DNA from: Micromonospora aurantiaca ATCC 27029
Lineage (GTDB): Bacteria; Actinomycetota; Actinomycetes; Mycobacteriales; Micromonosporaceae
Direction: 5' to 3'
DNA length: 64,000 nt
NCBI RefSeq assembly: GCF_000145235.1
Contig: NC_014391.1
Coordinates: 6,682,501 to 6,746,500, forward strand
Translations under genes and position numbers: made by a program
Shown: one piece after another, positions 16,691 through 26,458 of the stretch
Layout: each line of letters opens with the position of its first letter
Numbering within the stretch: the first letter of the stretch is position 1
Notes under the pieces: generated by a model
The model's database searches: none
What the model was told of the DNA's origin: nothing
What the model saw: the letters and a program-made list of their open reading frames with translations, nothing else

Positions 16691-19600
16691 CCCGACGCGA
16701 GGGACAGGTCGTCACCTTCTACTCCTACAAGGGCGGCACCGGCCGGACGATGGCGCTGGCGAACGTCGCCTGGATCCTCGCCGCCAACGGCAAGCGGGTG
16801 CTCGCAGTCGACTGGGACCTGGAGTCCCCCGGCCTGTCGCGCTTCTTCGCGCCGTTCATCGACCGGGACGCGCTGGAGAGCACCGGCGGGGTGATCGACC
16901 TGATCCGGGAGTACGAGTGGGCGACCACCACCAAGCAGGACAAGGGCGACGACCGCTGGCACGAGCAGTACGCCCGCGTGCACAAGTACTCGTTCTCGCT
17001 GAACTGGTCGAACTTCCCCGGTGACGGGACGCTGGACTTCCTCGGCGCGGGCCAGCAGAACAACGACTACGCCGGCGCGCTCGCCGGGATGAACTGGGAC
17101 GAGTTCTACGAGCGGCAGGGCGGCGGCTACTTCTTCGACGCGCTGCGCGCCGACATGAAGCGCAACTACGACTACGTGCTGATCGACAGCCGCACCGGTT
17201 TCTCCGACGTGGCCGACATCTGCACCATCCAGCTGCCGGACGTGCTGGTCACCTGCTTCACCCTCAGCGAGCAGGGCATCACCGGCGCGGCCAAGGTGGC
17301 GCGGCTGGTCGAGCACCGCTACGGGTCGCGGCGGATCCGGGTGCTGCCCGTACCGATGCGGATCGACCCGGCGGAGAAGGTCAAGGCGGACACCGGGCGG
17401 GCGGTGGCGCGGCAGCGCTTCAGCGGTCTGCCGAGCGGGATGAGCGAGGCCGACCGGGACCGGTACTGGGCCCGGATGCAGGTGCCCTACCAGGCGTTCT
17501 ACGCGTACGAGGAACTGCTCGCCACGTTCGCCGACCAGCCCGGCGTCAACGGATCGCTGCTGTCCGCGTACGAGGTGCTGGCCCGGGAGATCACCCGGGG
17601 CGAGGTGGAGTCGCTGCCGCCGATGAGCAGCGCGGTACGCGAGCGGGTCAACGCCCGGTTCACCCGTACCTCCAACTCGGTGGAGAACGAGATCCTGCTC
17701 CGGCACGCCCCGTACGACCGGGTGTGGGCGGAGTGGATCGGTCACCTGCTGGTCTCGGCCGACGTCCGGGTGACCGACCCGTGGTTCGCCGAGGACGAGA
17801 CGCCCCGGAGCGCCCGGGAGCTGATCATCGTCTCCGAGGCGAACGCCACCGAGGAGGCGGTGCTCGCCGCGCCGGACCGCTCGCCCGACCAGGCGCCGCT
17901 CGTCGTCTACGTGGCCGACGTGCGGCGCCTGGCGAACGTGCCCGCGGCGCACACCGTCTCGGTCGCCGGGCTGGAGGCGCGGACCGCCGCCGCGCGGATC
18001 CTGCGCCTGGTCGGCCGCGAGGGCGTGCCAGCCGACCTGGAACTGCCGACCGGTCCCCGGTTCCCCGGCCGGGACAACACGGTGTTCGAGGTGCCGGGCC
18101 GCAACAAGCGCTTCACCGGCCGGGAGGCGGACCTGCGCGAGCTTCGGACGCTGCTGCGCAGCAGCCCGAAGGTGGTGCTCTCCGGCACCGGGCCGGTGGC
18201 GTTGCAGGGCATGGGCGGCATCGGCAAGAGCCAGCTCGCGCTGGAGTACGCCCACCGCTACCGTGCCGCGTACGACATGGTGTGGTGGATCGACGCCGAC
18301 CAGGTGCCGTTCATCGAGTCGGCCATCGGTGACCTGGCGCCCTACCTGGGCGTACCGTCGTCGGACTCGAACCGGGAGAACGCCCGGCTGGTGCTCCAGG
18401 CGCTGCGCCGCACCGACCTCCGCTGGCTGCTGATCATGGACAACGCGGACGAGGTCGAGGGCGTCCTGCCGTACGTGCCGGACGGCAAGGGCCACGTCCT
18501 GATCACGTCCAGGAACCTGCAGTGGGTCGAGCGGGCCACCACCGTTCAGGTCGACGTGTTCAAGCGCGCGGAGAGCATCCAGCACCTCACCGAGCGGGTG
18601 CCGACCATGCGCGTCGACCAGGCCGACCGGATCGCCGCCCTGCTCGGCGACCTGCCGATCGCTGTCACGGCCGCCGCGGCCTGGCTCGCCGACACCGGCC
18701 ACTCCGTCGACAGCTACCTCAACGAGATCGCCAGGTTCGGACCGGGCGCGGTGATGGAGCCGAACAGCAACGTCTCCGTGGAGGCCACCTGGGAGCTGTC
18801 GCTCAACCACCTGCGGACCCGCAACCCGGCCGCCTACCGGGTGCTGCAACTCTGCTCGGTGTTCGCGCCCGAGATCTCCGCCGACCTGGTCTACAGCGAC
18901 GAGTTCGCCGAGGCGCTGGTGCCGTTCCACCCGCAGGCGAAGGAACGGCTGGTCCGCCAGCAACTGGTGCAGCAGGCCAACCGGCTCGCGCTGGTCCGCG
19001 TCGACCTGCGGGCCGAGAACCCGTCCGGCGGCGAGCGGGGCCGGGGCGGCCTGGTGCTCATGCACCGCCTGCTCCAGCACGCCGTCCGGTCCCGGATGAC
19101 GGAGGCGCAACTCGACGAGGCGCGCCAGCAGGTCCACCTCGTGCTCGCCGCGGCCCGGCCCGAGGGCGAGGTCGACGACCCCGACGGCTGGCCCCGGTTC
19201 CGGGTCATCTGGCCGCACCTGGAGGCGTCGAAGGCGCCGCTGAGCCGCAAGGTGGAGGTGCGGGCGCTGATGATCGACCGGGTCCGCTACCTCCAGTTGC
19301 GCGGCGACCTGGAGACCGGCCGGCGGCTCGGGCAGGAGGTCGCGCAGACCTGGGAGCAGATGCTCGCGGAGGAGGACGACGCGCGGGCGCGCGACGACCT
19401 GCGCCGGCAGTTGCTGCACCTCCAGTTCAACCTCGCCAACATCCTCGCCTTCCTCGGGCAGTTCACCGAGTCGCGGGCGCTGGACGAGGAGGTGCTCGCC
19501 GCCCAGCGGGAACTGCTCGGCGAGGACCACCCGCACACGCTGATGACCGCCGGCGGGCTCGCCCGCGACCTGCGCGGCATGGGCATGTACAACGAGGCGC

Positions 19601-20622
19601 TGCGCCTGGACGAGATCACGTTCAACGCGTGGAAGCGGAACTTCACCGAGGAGCACCCGCGTACCCTCGCCGCGCTCAACAACCTCGCCAGCACCCAGCG
19701 CCTGATGGGCGACTTCCGGGAGGCCCGCAAGAACGACGAGATGGTGCTGGCCGGGCGCCGCGCGATTCTCGGGGAGAACCACCCGGACACGCTCGCCTCC
19801 TCCGCGTACGTCGGCATCGACATGCGCGACGCGGGCGACTTCGAGCAGTCGGTCACCCGCCTGCGCAGCGTCCACCGGGACCTGCTGCACACGGCCGGGC
19901 CCGAACACCTCATCACCCTGCGGACGCAGACGAACCTGGCGGTGTCGCTGCGCGCGGCCGGGCACGCGGTCGAGGCGGGCAAGCTCCTCGAAGCCGCGTA
20001 CGAGCTGCTGAACGAGCGGTTCGGGCCGGACAACCCGGAGACGCTGACCTGCCGGCTGAGCCTGTCGATCAACCTGCTCACGGTCGACCTGTTCCAGCGC
20101 GCCAGCCGGGAACTCACCGAGGTGCACCGCATCTACCAGCGCAACCTCGGCCCGGCGCACCCGCTGACCCTGGTCTGCATGGTCAACCTCGCCATGGTGG
20201 CCCGCCGCGCCGGAGACTTCGCCGAGGCGCGGCAGCTCGCCGGCCGGTCCGCCGACGCGCTCGCGGGCGTGCTGGGCAGCGGGCACCCGTACCCGCTCTC
20301 CGGCTGGATGAACCAGGGCATCTGCATCGCCGAACAGCCCGACCCGCCGGAAGGCCGGGAGGCGGCGGACCTGGAGGCGCTGAGCCTGCTGCGGCGCGCC
20401 CACGACGGCCTGGTCCGGACCCTCGGCCGCGACCACACGAACACGTTGCGCTGCCGGGCGAACCTGGTGGTGATGCAGGAGCGGGTGGAGAGCGGCCGGC
20501 GGGCGGAACTGGAGGCGGTCACCCGCGAGCTGACCTACCGGCTGGGCGAGAACCACCCGGCGGTCGAGGCCGTCCGGGAGAGCCGGCTGCAGCGGCGCAT
20601 CATCGACCCGCATCCGATCTGA
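16687..20622 (+). CDS. fxsT: FxsT-type P-loop/NB-ARC/TPR protein
   Basis: A 1311-residue multidomain protein. Residues 1 to about 310 form a ParA/MinD-like ATPase with a deviant Walker A (Y14-KGGTGRT-21) and a VLIDSRTGFSD switch. A linker domain follows (about 320-470). An NB-ARC STAND ATPase has a second P-loop, GMGGIGKSQ at about residues 508-516, Walker B LLIMDNAD and the GDLPIAVTAAAAWL helix. The C-terminal half (about 870-1300) is a run of TPR-like units with recurring LG.DHP.TL motifs. It is translationally coupled to fxsC by ATGA and its 3' end overlaps the convergent hydrolase by 23 bases. It probably senses or scaffolds the Fxs system (inference). Confidence 0.85.
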   Translation: MTRREGQVVTFYSYKGGTGRTMALANVAWILAANGKRVLAVDWDLESPGLSRFFAPFIDRDALESTGGVIDLIREYEWATTTKQDKGDDRWHEQYARVHKYSFSLNWSNFPGDGTLDFLGAGQQNNDYAGALAGMNWDEFYERQGGGYFFDALRADMKRNYDYVLIDSRTGFSDVADICTIQLPDVLVTCFTLSEQGITGAAKVARLVEHRYGSRRIRVLPVPMRIDPAEKVKADTGRAVARQRFSGLPSGMSEADRDRYWARMQVPYQAFYAYEELLATFADQPGVNGSLLSAYEVLAREITRGEVESLPPMSSAVRERVNARFTRTSNSVENEILLRHAPYDRVWAEWIGHLLVSADVRVTDPWFAEDETPRSARELIIVSEANATEEAVLAAPDRSPDQAPLVVYVADVRRLANVPAAHTVSVAGLEARTAAARILRLVGREGVPADLELPTGPRFPGRDNTVFEVPGRNKRFTGREADLRELRTLLRSSPKVVLSGTGPVALQGMGGIGKSQLALEYAHRYRAAYDMVWWIDADQVPFIESAIGDLAPYLGVPSSDSNRENARLVLQALRRTDLRWLLIMDNADEVEGVLPYVPDGKGHVLITSRNLQWVERATTVQVDVFKRAESIQHLTERVPTMRVDQADRIAALLGDLPIAVTAAAAWLADTGHSVDSYLNEIARFGPGAVMEPNSNVSVEATWELSLNHLRTRNPAAYRVLQLCSVFAPEISADLVYSDEFAEALVPFHPQAKERLVRQQLVQQANRLALVRVDLRAENPSGGERGRGGLVLMHRLLQHAVRSRMTEAQLDEARQQVHLVLAAARPEGEVDDPDGWPRFRVIWPHLEASKAPLSRKVEVRALMIDRVRYLQLRGDLETGRRLGQEVAQTWEQMLAEEDDARARDDLRRQLLHLQFNLANILAFLGQFTESRALDEEVLAAQRELLGEDHPHTLMTAGGLARDLRGMGMYNEALRLDEITFNAWKRNFTEEHPRTLAALNNLASTQRLMGDFREARKNDEMVLAGRRAILGENHPDTLASSAYVGIDMRDAGDFEQSVTRLRSVHRDLLHTAGPEHLITLRTQTNLAVSLRAAGHAVEAGKLLEAAYELLNERFGPDNPETLTCRLSLSINLLTVDLFQRASRELTEVHRIYQRNLGPAHPLTLVCMVNLAMVARRAGDFAEARQLAGRSADALAGVLGSGHPYPLSGWMNQGICIAEQPDPPEGREAADLEALSLLRRAHDGLVRTLGRDHTNTLRCRANLVVMQERVESGRRAELEAVTRELTYRLGENHPAVEAVRESRLQRRIIDPHPI

Positions 20623-21520
20623 CAGCGGTCCGCTCCACCGGGTCGGCCAGCCACGCGAGGATCTCCGGCAGCACCTCCACCGCGCCGAAGTGCGCGCTGC
20701 GCGGCTGCACGTGCAACTGCGCGCCGGGGATCTGCTCGGCCAGCCAGCGGGTGTGGCTGGCCGGGGCGAAGTTGTCGTCGGCGCCGTGCCACAGCCGGAC
20801 CGGCATCCGGATGTCCGCCAGCGTGATCCCCCAGTCGGCGCGTAACGCCAGCACGTCGTCGATCCAGCCGTGCGGCCCCTGGCGCAGCGCCTCGGCGTAG
20901 GCGTCGGTGAGCTGCCGGCGGATCGGCACGCCGGCCACCACCCGGCGGTCGGCCTCGGTCATCTGCTCGACCAGCAGCGCCAGCAGCGAGCCCGGGTCGT
21001 CCATGGTCCGCTCGGCCCGCAGCCGCAACTGCTCGGCGAGCACCGGCACGTCGTGCTCGGCGGCGCCGTAGTCCCGGACGTTGGCGTCGGTCATGCCGCC
21101 GAACCAGTCCAGCCCTGCCGCGCCGGCCGGGGCGAGACCGACCAGGACGGCGGTCCGCCGTACCCGGTCCGGCAGCAGCGCGGCGCAGGCCAGGGCGTGC
21201 GGGCCGCCGCCGGAGCGCCCCACCACCGAGAAGCCGTCCAGGCCCAGGTCGTCGGCGATGGCCGCGACGTCCGCCGCGGCGTCCGCGACGCGGCGGCCGG
21301 GCAGCCGGCTGGAGCCGCCGTAACCCGGCCGGTCGTACGAGATCAGCCGTACGCCGAGCCGGTGCAGCACGATGGACCGTGGTCGTGGGCCGTTGCGGCT
21401 GCCGGGTGTGCCGTGCATCAGGAACACGGGCCAGCCGCGTTCCGCCCCGGCGATGTCGACCGCCAGGTTCCTCCTTCCCGTCCGGACGATGTGCTCTCGG
21501 TGCGTGGGCGAGTGTGCCAA
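20600..21520 (-). CDS. alpha/beta hydrolase
   Basis: A 306-residue enzyme with a full alpha/beta hydrolase layout: oxyanion HGTPGSRNG, strand SYDRPGYGGS, nucleophile elbow VVGRSGGGPHAL (G-R-S-G-G), acid LWHGADDNF and catalytic His RSAHFG. The substrate is unknown. The TTG at 21520 is the likely start because GGAGG sits 6 bases upstream on the minus strand; the frame extends far upstream only as an antisense shadow of the NACHT gene. It lies tail to tail with fxsT, overlapping by 23 bases, and 41 bases after the NACHT gene, which may share its transcript. Confidence 0.85.
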   Translation of the reverse strand: MAHSPTHREHIVRTGRRNLAVDIAGAERGWPVFLMHGTPGSRNGPRPRSIVLHRLGVRLISYDRPGYGGSSRLPGRRVADAAADVAAIADDLGLDGFSVVGRSGGGPHALACAALLPDRVRRTAVLVGLAPAGAAGLDWFGGMTDANVRDYGAAEHDVPVLAEQLRLRAERTMDDPGSLLALLVEQMTEADRRVVAGVPIRRQLTDAYAEALRQGPHGWIDDVLALRADWGITLADIRMPVRLWHGADDNFAPASHTRWLAEQIPGAQLHVQPRSAHFGAVEVLPEILAWLADPVERTAVRSDAGR

Positions 21521-21561
21521 TCGGGGCCTCCGGACGGGTGGTGGCGGTACGGGTGGCGTGG

Positions 21562-24500
21562 TCAGACCGCCCCGGCGGCCGGGATCTGGCCGGTCCGCCC
21601 GGTGTGATCGGACTGGTCGGATGCTGCGAGGACGCGCAGCGTGTCGAGGGCTGATGCCAGCGAGACCTCGGCCGGCACCCGGTCGTAGGCCCGCAGGTAG
21701 TCCAGGAGCAGCCGGCACAGGCTCGCCTCGTCGAGGAACTCGTCCGGCAGCCGGTGCGCGAGCAGGGCGTGCATCGTCTTCGGCGGGATCTTCGGCCAGG
21801 CCAGTTCGGCGTACTCGCTCAACGCCATCAGCAGCCACAGCGCGGTGCGGTTGTCGACCCGGGCGGCGGCGAACTGCTCGGCCATCTCGGCCGACACCAC
21901 GCCGTCCTCCAGCGGCAGCTCCGCGAGCCGGTCCTCGATGTCGGCGAGCACCCGGCGGACCCGGGGCACGTACCGCTGCGGCAGCCGGTGGAGCCCGTGC
22001 CGCAGGATGAGCGCGTGCAGCACCGCGTGGTCGTCGGTCGTGCCGAGCGAGTCGACCAGCTCCGGGAACTCGTCGATCAGGTACGGGCACGAGATGATCA
22101 GTTCGGGCGGCGCGGTCGGCGAGTCGGGCAGCCGGCTCAACGCCACCCGGGTCAGCCCGCACACCACCTCGCGGGGCAACTGCGCGCCGTCCTCGGCGAG
22201 GCATTCCAGCAGGACAGTGGCGCTCGTGCTGGACACCGCCTCCGGTGACTCGACGGCGCGCGCCCACAGGCGCCGGTAGCTGCGCTCGTCGTACAGGATG
22301 AGCTGGTGCAGGGACGGCACCGGCCAGCGGCGGGTGGCCAGCGACACCAGGTCGGCGTGGAACCGGCCGGCCTCGAAGCTGTCCGGCTGCTGGCCGCGCC
22401 ACGTCCGCGCGCCCGCCTGCAACTGGCCGTAGGTGGTGATGTCGCCGAGCAGCCGCGCCTCCTCGGCCGCCACGTTCACCGTCTCGCCCCGGCCTTCGCG
22501 CCGCCGCTCGGCGATGATCCGGCCGTCGGCGTCCCGGCCGAGCCAGCTGATCATCGCGAGCTGGCCCTTCTCGTCCAGTCCCGCCCGCCACAGCCGGACC
22601 GTGGACACCCAGGTCGCCTCGTCCATCAGATCGGTGTGGCGTACGCCGTCCGGCGACACCAGCGCGGCGAGGGCGACCAGGTTGGCGGTGTACGCGGCGA
22701 GCAGCCGCACCGGGTCGTACGGCGCGGGCCGGTAGCCGTCCACGCCGGCCAGGTTGGTCCGCTGCCGGGCCTCGGCCAGCAGGCCGGCGATGGTCTCCAC
22801 GATCCCGTCCAGCTCCTCCGGGTGGCGGGAGGCGAGCTCCCGGGCGAAGCCCACCACCGCCTCGCGCTTCACCAGCGGCTGGTGGGAGAGCAGCGCCCGG
22901 AACTGGCCGGTGTCCAGCTGGTAGCCGAAGCCGGCCGGGCTGCGGGTGTGCCGGCGCAGCACGGCCAGGCTCCGCAGCGCCCCGATGACGTACTCGGCGA
23001 TCAGGAAGTCGCCGATCGTGGTGTGCAGGAACTCGTACGTGCGTCGGGCGTCCTCGCCCTGCACGTCGTCCGGGCCGTACACCACGAAGAACGCGGCGGT
23101 GACCAGCTGTTCCGGGCCGAGCACGTCGCCGAGTTCGAAGCGCGAGCCGTCTCCGGGCCCGGAGCCGAAGCAGTCCAGGTCGAGACGGAGCGCGGCCCGG
23201 TTCACCAGTTCCCGGTTGCGGTTGAACATGGCGAACGCGGTGATCGCCAGGTCGCGCCGGAGCTGGTGTTCGCGGGCCTCCCGCTCGTGGTTCGCGAGGG
23301 CGGTCGGTGCCTTCTCGCTCACCTGCCGCCTGATGAACGCGGTGAGCAGGCCGGTGAACAGGTCGGATCGGGAGATGGCGGCGCCGGGACGGCGGTCGGC
23401 CCAGTGCTCGTTGTAGTAGATCGCCAGCAGCGTGAGCAGCAACGGCTGACGGGCCAGCTCGCCGTGGGACAGCAGCTCCCGGGCGGACAGCCGGCGGTAG
23501 CCGGGCCGGTCCTCGTTTGCCGCGTTCACGGCGGTCAGCCAGGCCGTCACCTGGGCGTCGGTCAGATCCTCCAGCCGGACCAGCACTGTGCCCTGCGGCA
23601 CGCTGGCGCGGTCCATCACCAGGATCCGCGACGTGATGATCGGGATGACCGAGTAGCCCAGATCCCACTGGGTCTCCTGGAACTCGGCCACCCGGTCGAT
23701 GTACTGGGAGTGGGCCGTGCCGGTGACCTGGACGAGTTCGTCGAACCCGTCGAAGATCACCACGACGGTGGTGTGCTGGGTGGCCCGGCGCAGGTCCGCC
23801 CAGCGGATGCGCTCGTCCATCACCTGCTCGATCGCGGCCTCGATCTGCTCGGTCGGCGACGTGTCCCCGGACATCCGGCGCAGCGGCACCACTATCGCGG
23901 TGAACCGGCTCGCCGGCAGCCGGGCCGCGATCACCCGGGTCAGCAGCGTCTTGCCGGCGCCCGGCTGGCCGAGGAGCAGCAGCGGACGGTGCAGGCTCGC
24001 CGGGTCGGTCAGATACTCGGAGAGGAACCCGACGAGGTCACCCCGGCGCGGCTGGTCCTCCCACCAGTGCTCCCGCTCCGGTGACGTGTGCTTGCCGTAC
24101 TCGGCGGCCCGGAAGTCGGGGCTGATGAACCCGCTGTCCACGTTCGGCAGCCGCAGGTGGAAGTCGACGTCCTTGATCCGCAGCAGCGGCTGCCGGAACA
24201 CCGCCGCCAGCGACCCGGTGAGCCGGTCGAGCGACTCGCGGAGCAGGTCGGGCCGGTCGGCGGCCACCGGACCGGACAGCTCGTCCAGGTTGCGGTAGAG
24301 CTGCGCCAGCGCGTCCAGCCGGGCCGAGACCTCGGTGGTGAGCTTCCGGTTGTCGATCAGGTTGTGCTCGATCGCCTGCCGGATCATCCGGAACCCGAAC
24401 TCGGGGAGGTCCGCGGCGAGCCGGTCGAAGCGGTCCTCGTAGTGCCACATGGCCCGGCCCACCACGCGGGAGCGCATCGACGTGAGGTCGAGCCCGCGCC

Positions 24501-25035
24501 GCACCGACGGCCAGGCGGCGAGACCCTCGCAGAAGGCGATGGTGGCGTCGTAGAGCTTGACGTACGCGGCCTCGACGTCCCGCCGGGTGTCGTCCATGCC
24601 GTGCACGGAGGAGGGCAGCGGGAAGTAGCCGCCGTCGATCTCCTGCGGAAGCGTGTGGTGCCGCCGCTCGGCCGGCACCATGCCGACCTTCTCCTCGTCG
24701 GTCAGTTCCAGCCTGTCGAAACCCGGCCCGACCTCGTCGCGGAAACCGTCGAAGAACGCGGAGAGGGCCAGCACGGTATGGCTGGCCTCCAGCAGCTCGT
24801 AATACGATTTTCCGCCGGTTGCCCGGATGCGCCCGGCCTGGTTTCCGGTGGCGTCCCGGACGAGCTGCATGAGCGCGTTCTTCGGGCCGAGCAGCGCGAG
24901 CGCCGTACCGTGGGAGAGGGCCCCAGCGCCCAGGATCCCCGCGCTGACGACCTTGTCGGTCTCGGTGATGCGCGCGCTGCCCGGGGCCAGCAGTCGTAAC
25001 GCATCTCGATAGCTGAGGCTCGAACGGCGCGGCAT
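21562..25035 (-). CDS. NACHT-domain STAND NTPase, candidate defence protein
   Basis: A 1157-residue soluble protein. A helical N-terminal domain (to about 290) begins MPRRSSLSYRDALRLLAPGS. The NACHT core has Walker A LLLLGQPGAGKTLL at about residues 351-364, Walker B VVVIFDGFDELVQ and SVIPIITSR. A winged-helix and HTTIGDFLIAEYV motif follow, then a helical C-terminal sensor-like region. This architecture is that of bacterial NACHT proteins, several of which act in antiphage defence; whether this one does is inference. ATG 25035 has GGAAGGGG close upstream; a TTG at 25071 would add 12 residues. It faces fxsT from the opposite strand. Confidence 0.85.
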   Translation of the reverse strand: MPRRSSLSYRDALRLLAPGSARITETDKVVSAGILGAGALSHGTALALLGPKNALMQLVRDATGNQAGRIRATGGKSYYELLEASHTVLALSAFFDGFRDEVGPGFDRLELTDEEKVGMVPAERRHHTLPQEIDGGYFPLPSSVHGMDDTRRDVEAAYVKLYDATIAFCEGLAAWPSVRRGLDLTSMRSRVVGRAMWHYEDRFDRLAADLPEFGFRMIRQAIEHNLIDNRKLTTEVSARLDALAQLYRNLDELSGPVAADRPDLLRESLDRLTGSLAAVFRQPLLRIKDVDFHLRLPNVDSGFISPDFRAAEYGKHTSPEREHWWEDQPRRGDLVGFLSEYLTDPASLHRPLLLLGQPGAGKTLLTRVIAARLPASRFTAIVVPLRRMSGDTSPTEQIEAAIEQVMDERIRWADLRRATQHTTVVVIFDGFDELVQVTGTAHSQYIDRVAEFQETQWDLGYSVIPIITSRILVMDRASVPQGTVLVRLEDLTDAQVTAWLTAVNAANEDRPGYRRLSARELLSHGELARQPLLLTLLAIYYNEHWADRRPGAAISRSDLFTGLLTAFIRRQVSEKAPTALANHEREAREHQLRRDLAITAFAMFNRNRELVNRAALRLDLDCFGSGPGDGSRFELGDVLGPEQLVTAAFFVVYGPDDVQGEDARRTYEFLHTTIGDFLIAEYVIGALRSLAVLRRHTRSPAGFGYQLDTGQFRALLSHQPLVKREAVVGFARELASRHPEELDGIVETIAGLLAEARQRTNLAGVDGYRPAPYDPVRLLAAYTANLVALAALVSPDGVRHTDLMDEATWVSTVRLWRAGLDEKGQLAMISWLGRDADGRIIAERRREGRGETVNVAAEEARLLGDITTYGQLQAGARTWRGQQPDSFEAGRFHADLVSLATRRWPVPSLHQLILYDERSYRRLWARAVESPEAVSSTSATVLLECLAEDGAQLPREVVCGLTRVALSRLPDSPTAPPELIISCPYLIDEFPELVDSLGTTDDHAVLHALILRHGLHRLPQRYVPRVRRVLADIEDRLAELPLEDGVVSAEMAEQFAAARVDNRTALWLLMALSEYAELAWPKIPPKTMHALLAHRLPDEFLDEASLCRLLLDYLRAYDRVPAEVSLASALDTLRVLAASDQSDHTGRTGQIPAAGAV

Positions 25036-25189
25036 GCCGCCCCTTCCGCTGCTGGCGATCGGATTCTTCAAGGATAGAAACTTCAGTGACGGAAAGCTAT
25101 CGATTCCTCACCGGGCGGCGGCTTTGCGACGACTTTTCCATTCATTCATCTCATTCATCTGGTAAATGCGGCCAAGGCGTACCGACCTC

Positions 25190-25195
25190 TATGAT
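25190..25195 (+). promoter_or_regulatory. -10 element of the methyltransferase gene
   Basis: TATGAT ends 6 bases before the GTG at 25202, so a transcript starting there would be leaderless. This supports the GTG as start, since no ribosome binding site precedes it. No good -35 is visible. Confidence 0.5.
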
Positions 25196-25201
25196 CGACG
25201 G

Positions 25202-25807
25202 GTGGACCACACACGGGTACGGCAGGCGTACGGCACGATCGCGCCGCTCTACATCGAACTGTTCGGCACCACCGGCCACGTCCACGCGGACGACCTCGCC
25301 CTCATCGGCCGTCACCTGACCGTCCGGACCGGCCCGGTGCTCGACCTGGGATGCGGGCCCGGTCACCTCACCGACCATCTCCGTTCGCTGGGCGTCGACG
25401 CCACCGGGATCGACATGGTTCCCGAGTTCGTCGCGCACGCGCGGGCGACGCATCCGGACTGCGCATACCGGCTCGGGTCACTGGACGACCTCGCCGTCCC
25501 CGACCACTCCGTCGCCGGCATCCTCGCCTGGTACTCACTGATCCACCTCCCGCCACCGGACCTCGACGGCGTGCTGGCGGAGTTCCGCCGCGCGATCGTG
25601 CCGGGTGGACCGCTCGTGGCCGGCATCTTCGTCGGTGACGAGGTGGGTGCCTTCGAGCACAAGGTCGCCACCGCGTACCGCTGGCCGGTGGACGAGTTCT
25701 CCGCGCGGCTGCGGCAGGCGGGGTTCGCGGAGGTCGAGCGTCTGACGCGCCTGGACGACGCCCACCGCCCGCACGCCGCCGTCGCGGCCGTGGCTTCCGG
25801 GGCCTGA
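25202..25807 (+). CDS. class I SAM-dependent methyltransferase
   Basis: A 201-residue methyltransferase. The SAM-binding motif I is VLDLGCGPGHLTDHL, followed by the acidic loop TGIDMVPEFV and motif IV-like ILAWYSLIHLPPPDL. The size and fold match Methyltransf_11/25 proteins that act on small molecules; substrate unknown. GTG 25202 fits a leaderless transcript (TATGAT just upstream). A longer frame begins at an ATG at 25166 but would place the -10 inside the gene. Divergent from the NACHT gene, with about 165 bases between. Confidence 0.85.
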   Translation: MDHTRVRQAYGTIAPLYIELFGTTGHVHADDLALIGRHLTVRTGPVLDLGCGPGHLTDHLRSLGVDATGIDMVPEFVAHARATHPDCAYRLGSLDDLAVPDHSVAGILAWYSLIHLPPPDLDGVLAEFRRAIVPGGPLVAGIFVGDEVGAFEHKVATAYRWPVDEFSARLRQAGFAEVERLTRLDDAHRPHAAVAAVASGA

Positions 25808-25879
25808 GCGCGCACCATCGTCACCAGGCCGCAACCGAACGCGGATCGCGGGGTGACACGGCACTGTCACCGTCGGAGC

Positions 25880-26410
25880 ATGGCCGCACGAAGGGGTACG
25901 AGGACACGCCGGGCCGTCGCGGCACCGGCCGCCGCCCTGATCGTGCTGGCCGGACTGACCTCCTGTACGCCGGAGGTGAAGGGCGTCACCGGCCTCACAG
26001 TGGACGCCCACGGCCGGCCGCACGCGGCGCTCGCCTGGTGCGCGGACCGGCCGCCCGACCTCGTGGTGCTCACCTCCGTGGCGGAGTCCGCCTCGCCCGG
26101 TGCGCCCACACCGGAGCGGCCGTACTGGCCGAGGCGGAAGTACGACGTGCCTCGCGACGCCGCAGCGCCTGCCCTCGTACCCCTTGAGGGTTTCCCGCCC
26201 GGGCCGGTGGCCGACGGGCAGGCGGCGTTCCGGGTCTCCGGCGCCACCCACGACAACAGCTTCCGCACCGAGGGCGTGGACTTCCGGATCGCCGAACTGG
26301 CCGAGCTGCGGCCGGGTTCGGTCCTGGTCACCGACTTCGACGACAGCGGGGAGGTGCTGCGAACGGTCCCGCTCGACGAGTTCACCGAAATGGGCGAGAA
26401 AGCGTGCTGA
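25880..26410 (+). CDS. putative lipoprotein of unknown function
   Basis: A 176-residue protein with an Arg-rich N-terminus, hydrophobic stretch AALIVLAGL and lipobox LTSC, giving a predicted lipidated Cys29. The mature part has no recognised domain; it contains RKYDVPRDAAAPAL and a FRVSGATHDNSFRTEGVDFR strand region. It is expected on the outer face of the membrane. ATG 25880 is chosen over a GTG at 25853 because it gives a normal signal peptide length. Confidence 0.7.
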   Translation: MAARRGTRTRRAVAAPAAALIVLAGLTSCTPEVKGVTGLTVDAHGRPHAALAWCADRPPDLVVLTSVAESASPGAPTPERPYWPRRKYDVPRDAAAPALVPLEGFPPGPVADGQAAFRVSGATHDNSFRTEGVDFRIAELAELRPGSVLVTDFDDSGEVLRTVPLDEFTEMGEKAC

Positions 26411-26458
26411 CCGCTGTGTCAGGATCGGCGTTCGGAGTTCGACGGCCGGAAGGACACC

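Noticed and set aside
16612..20613. 1333-codon minus-strand ORF opposite fxsT
   Set aside because: Exact shadow of a gene with recognised P-loops and TPRs.
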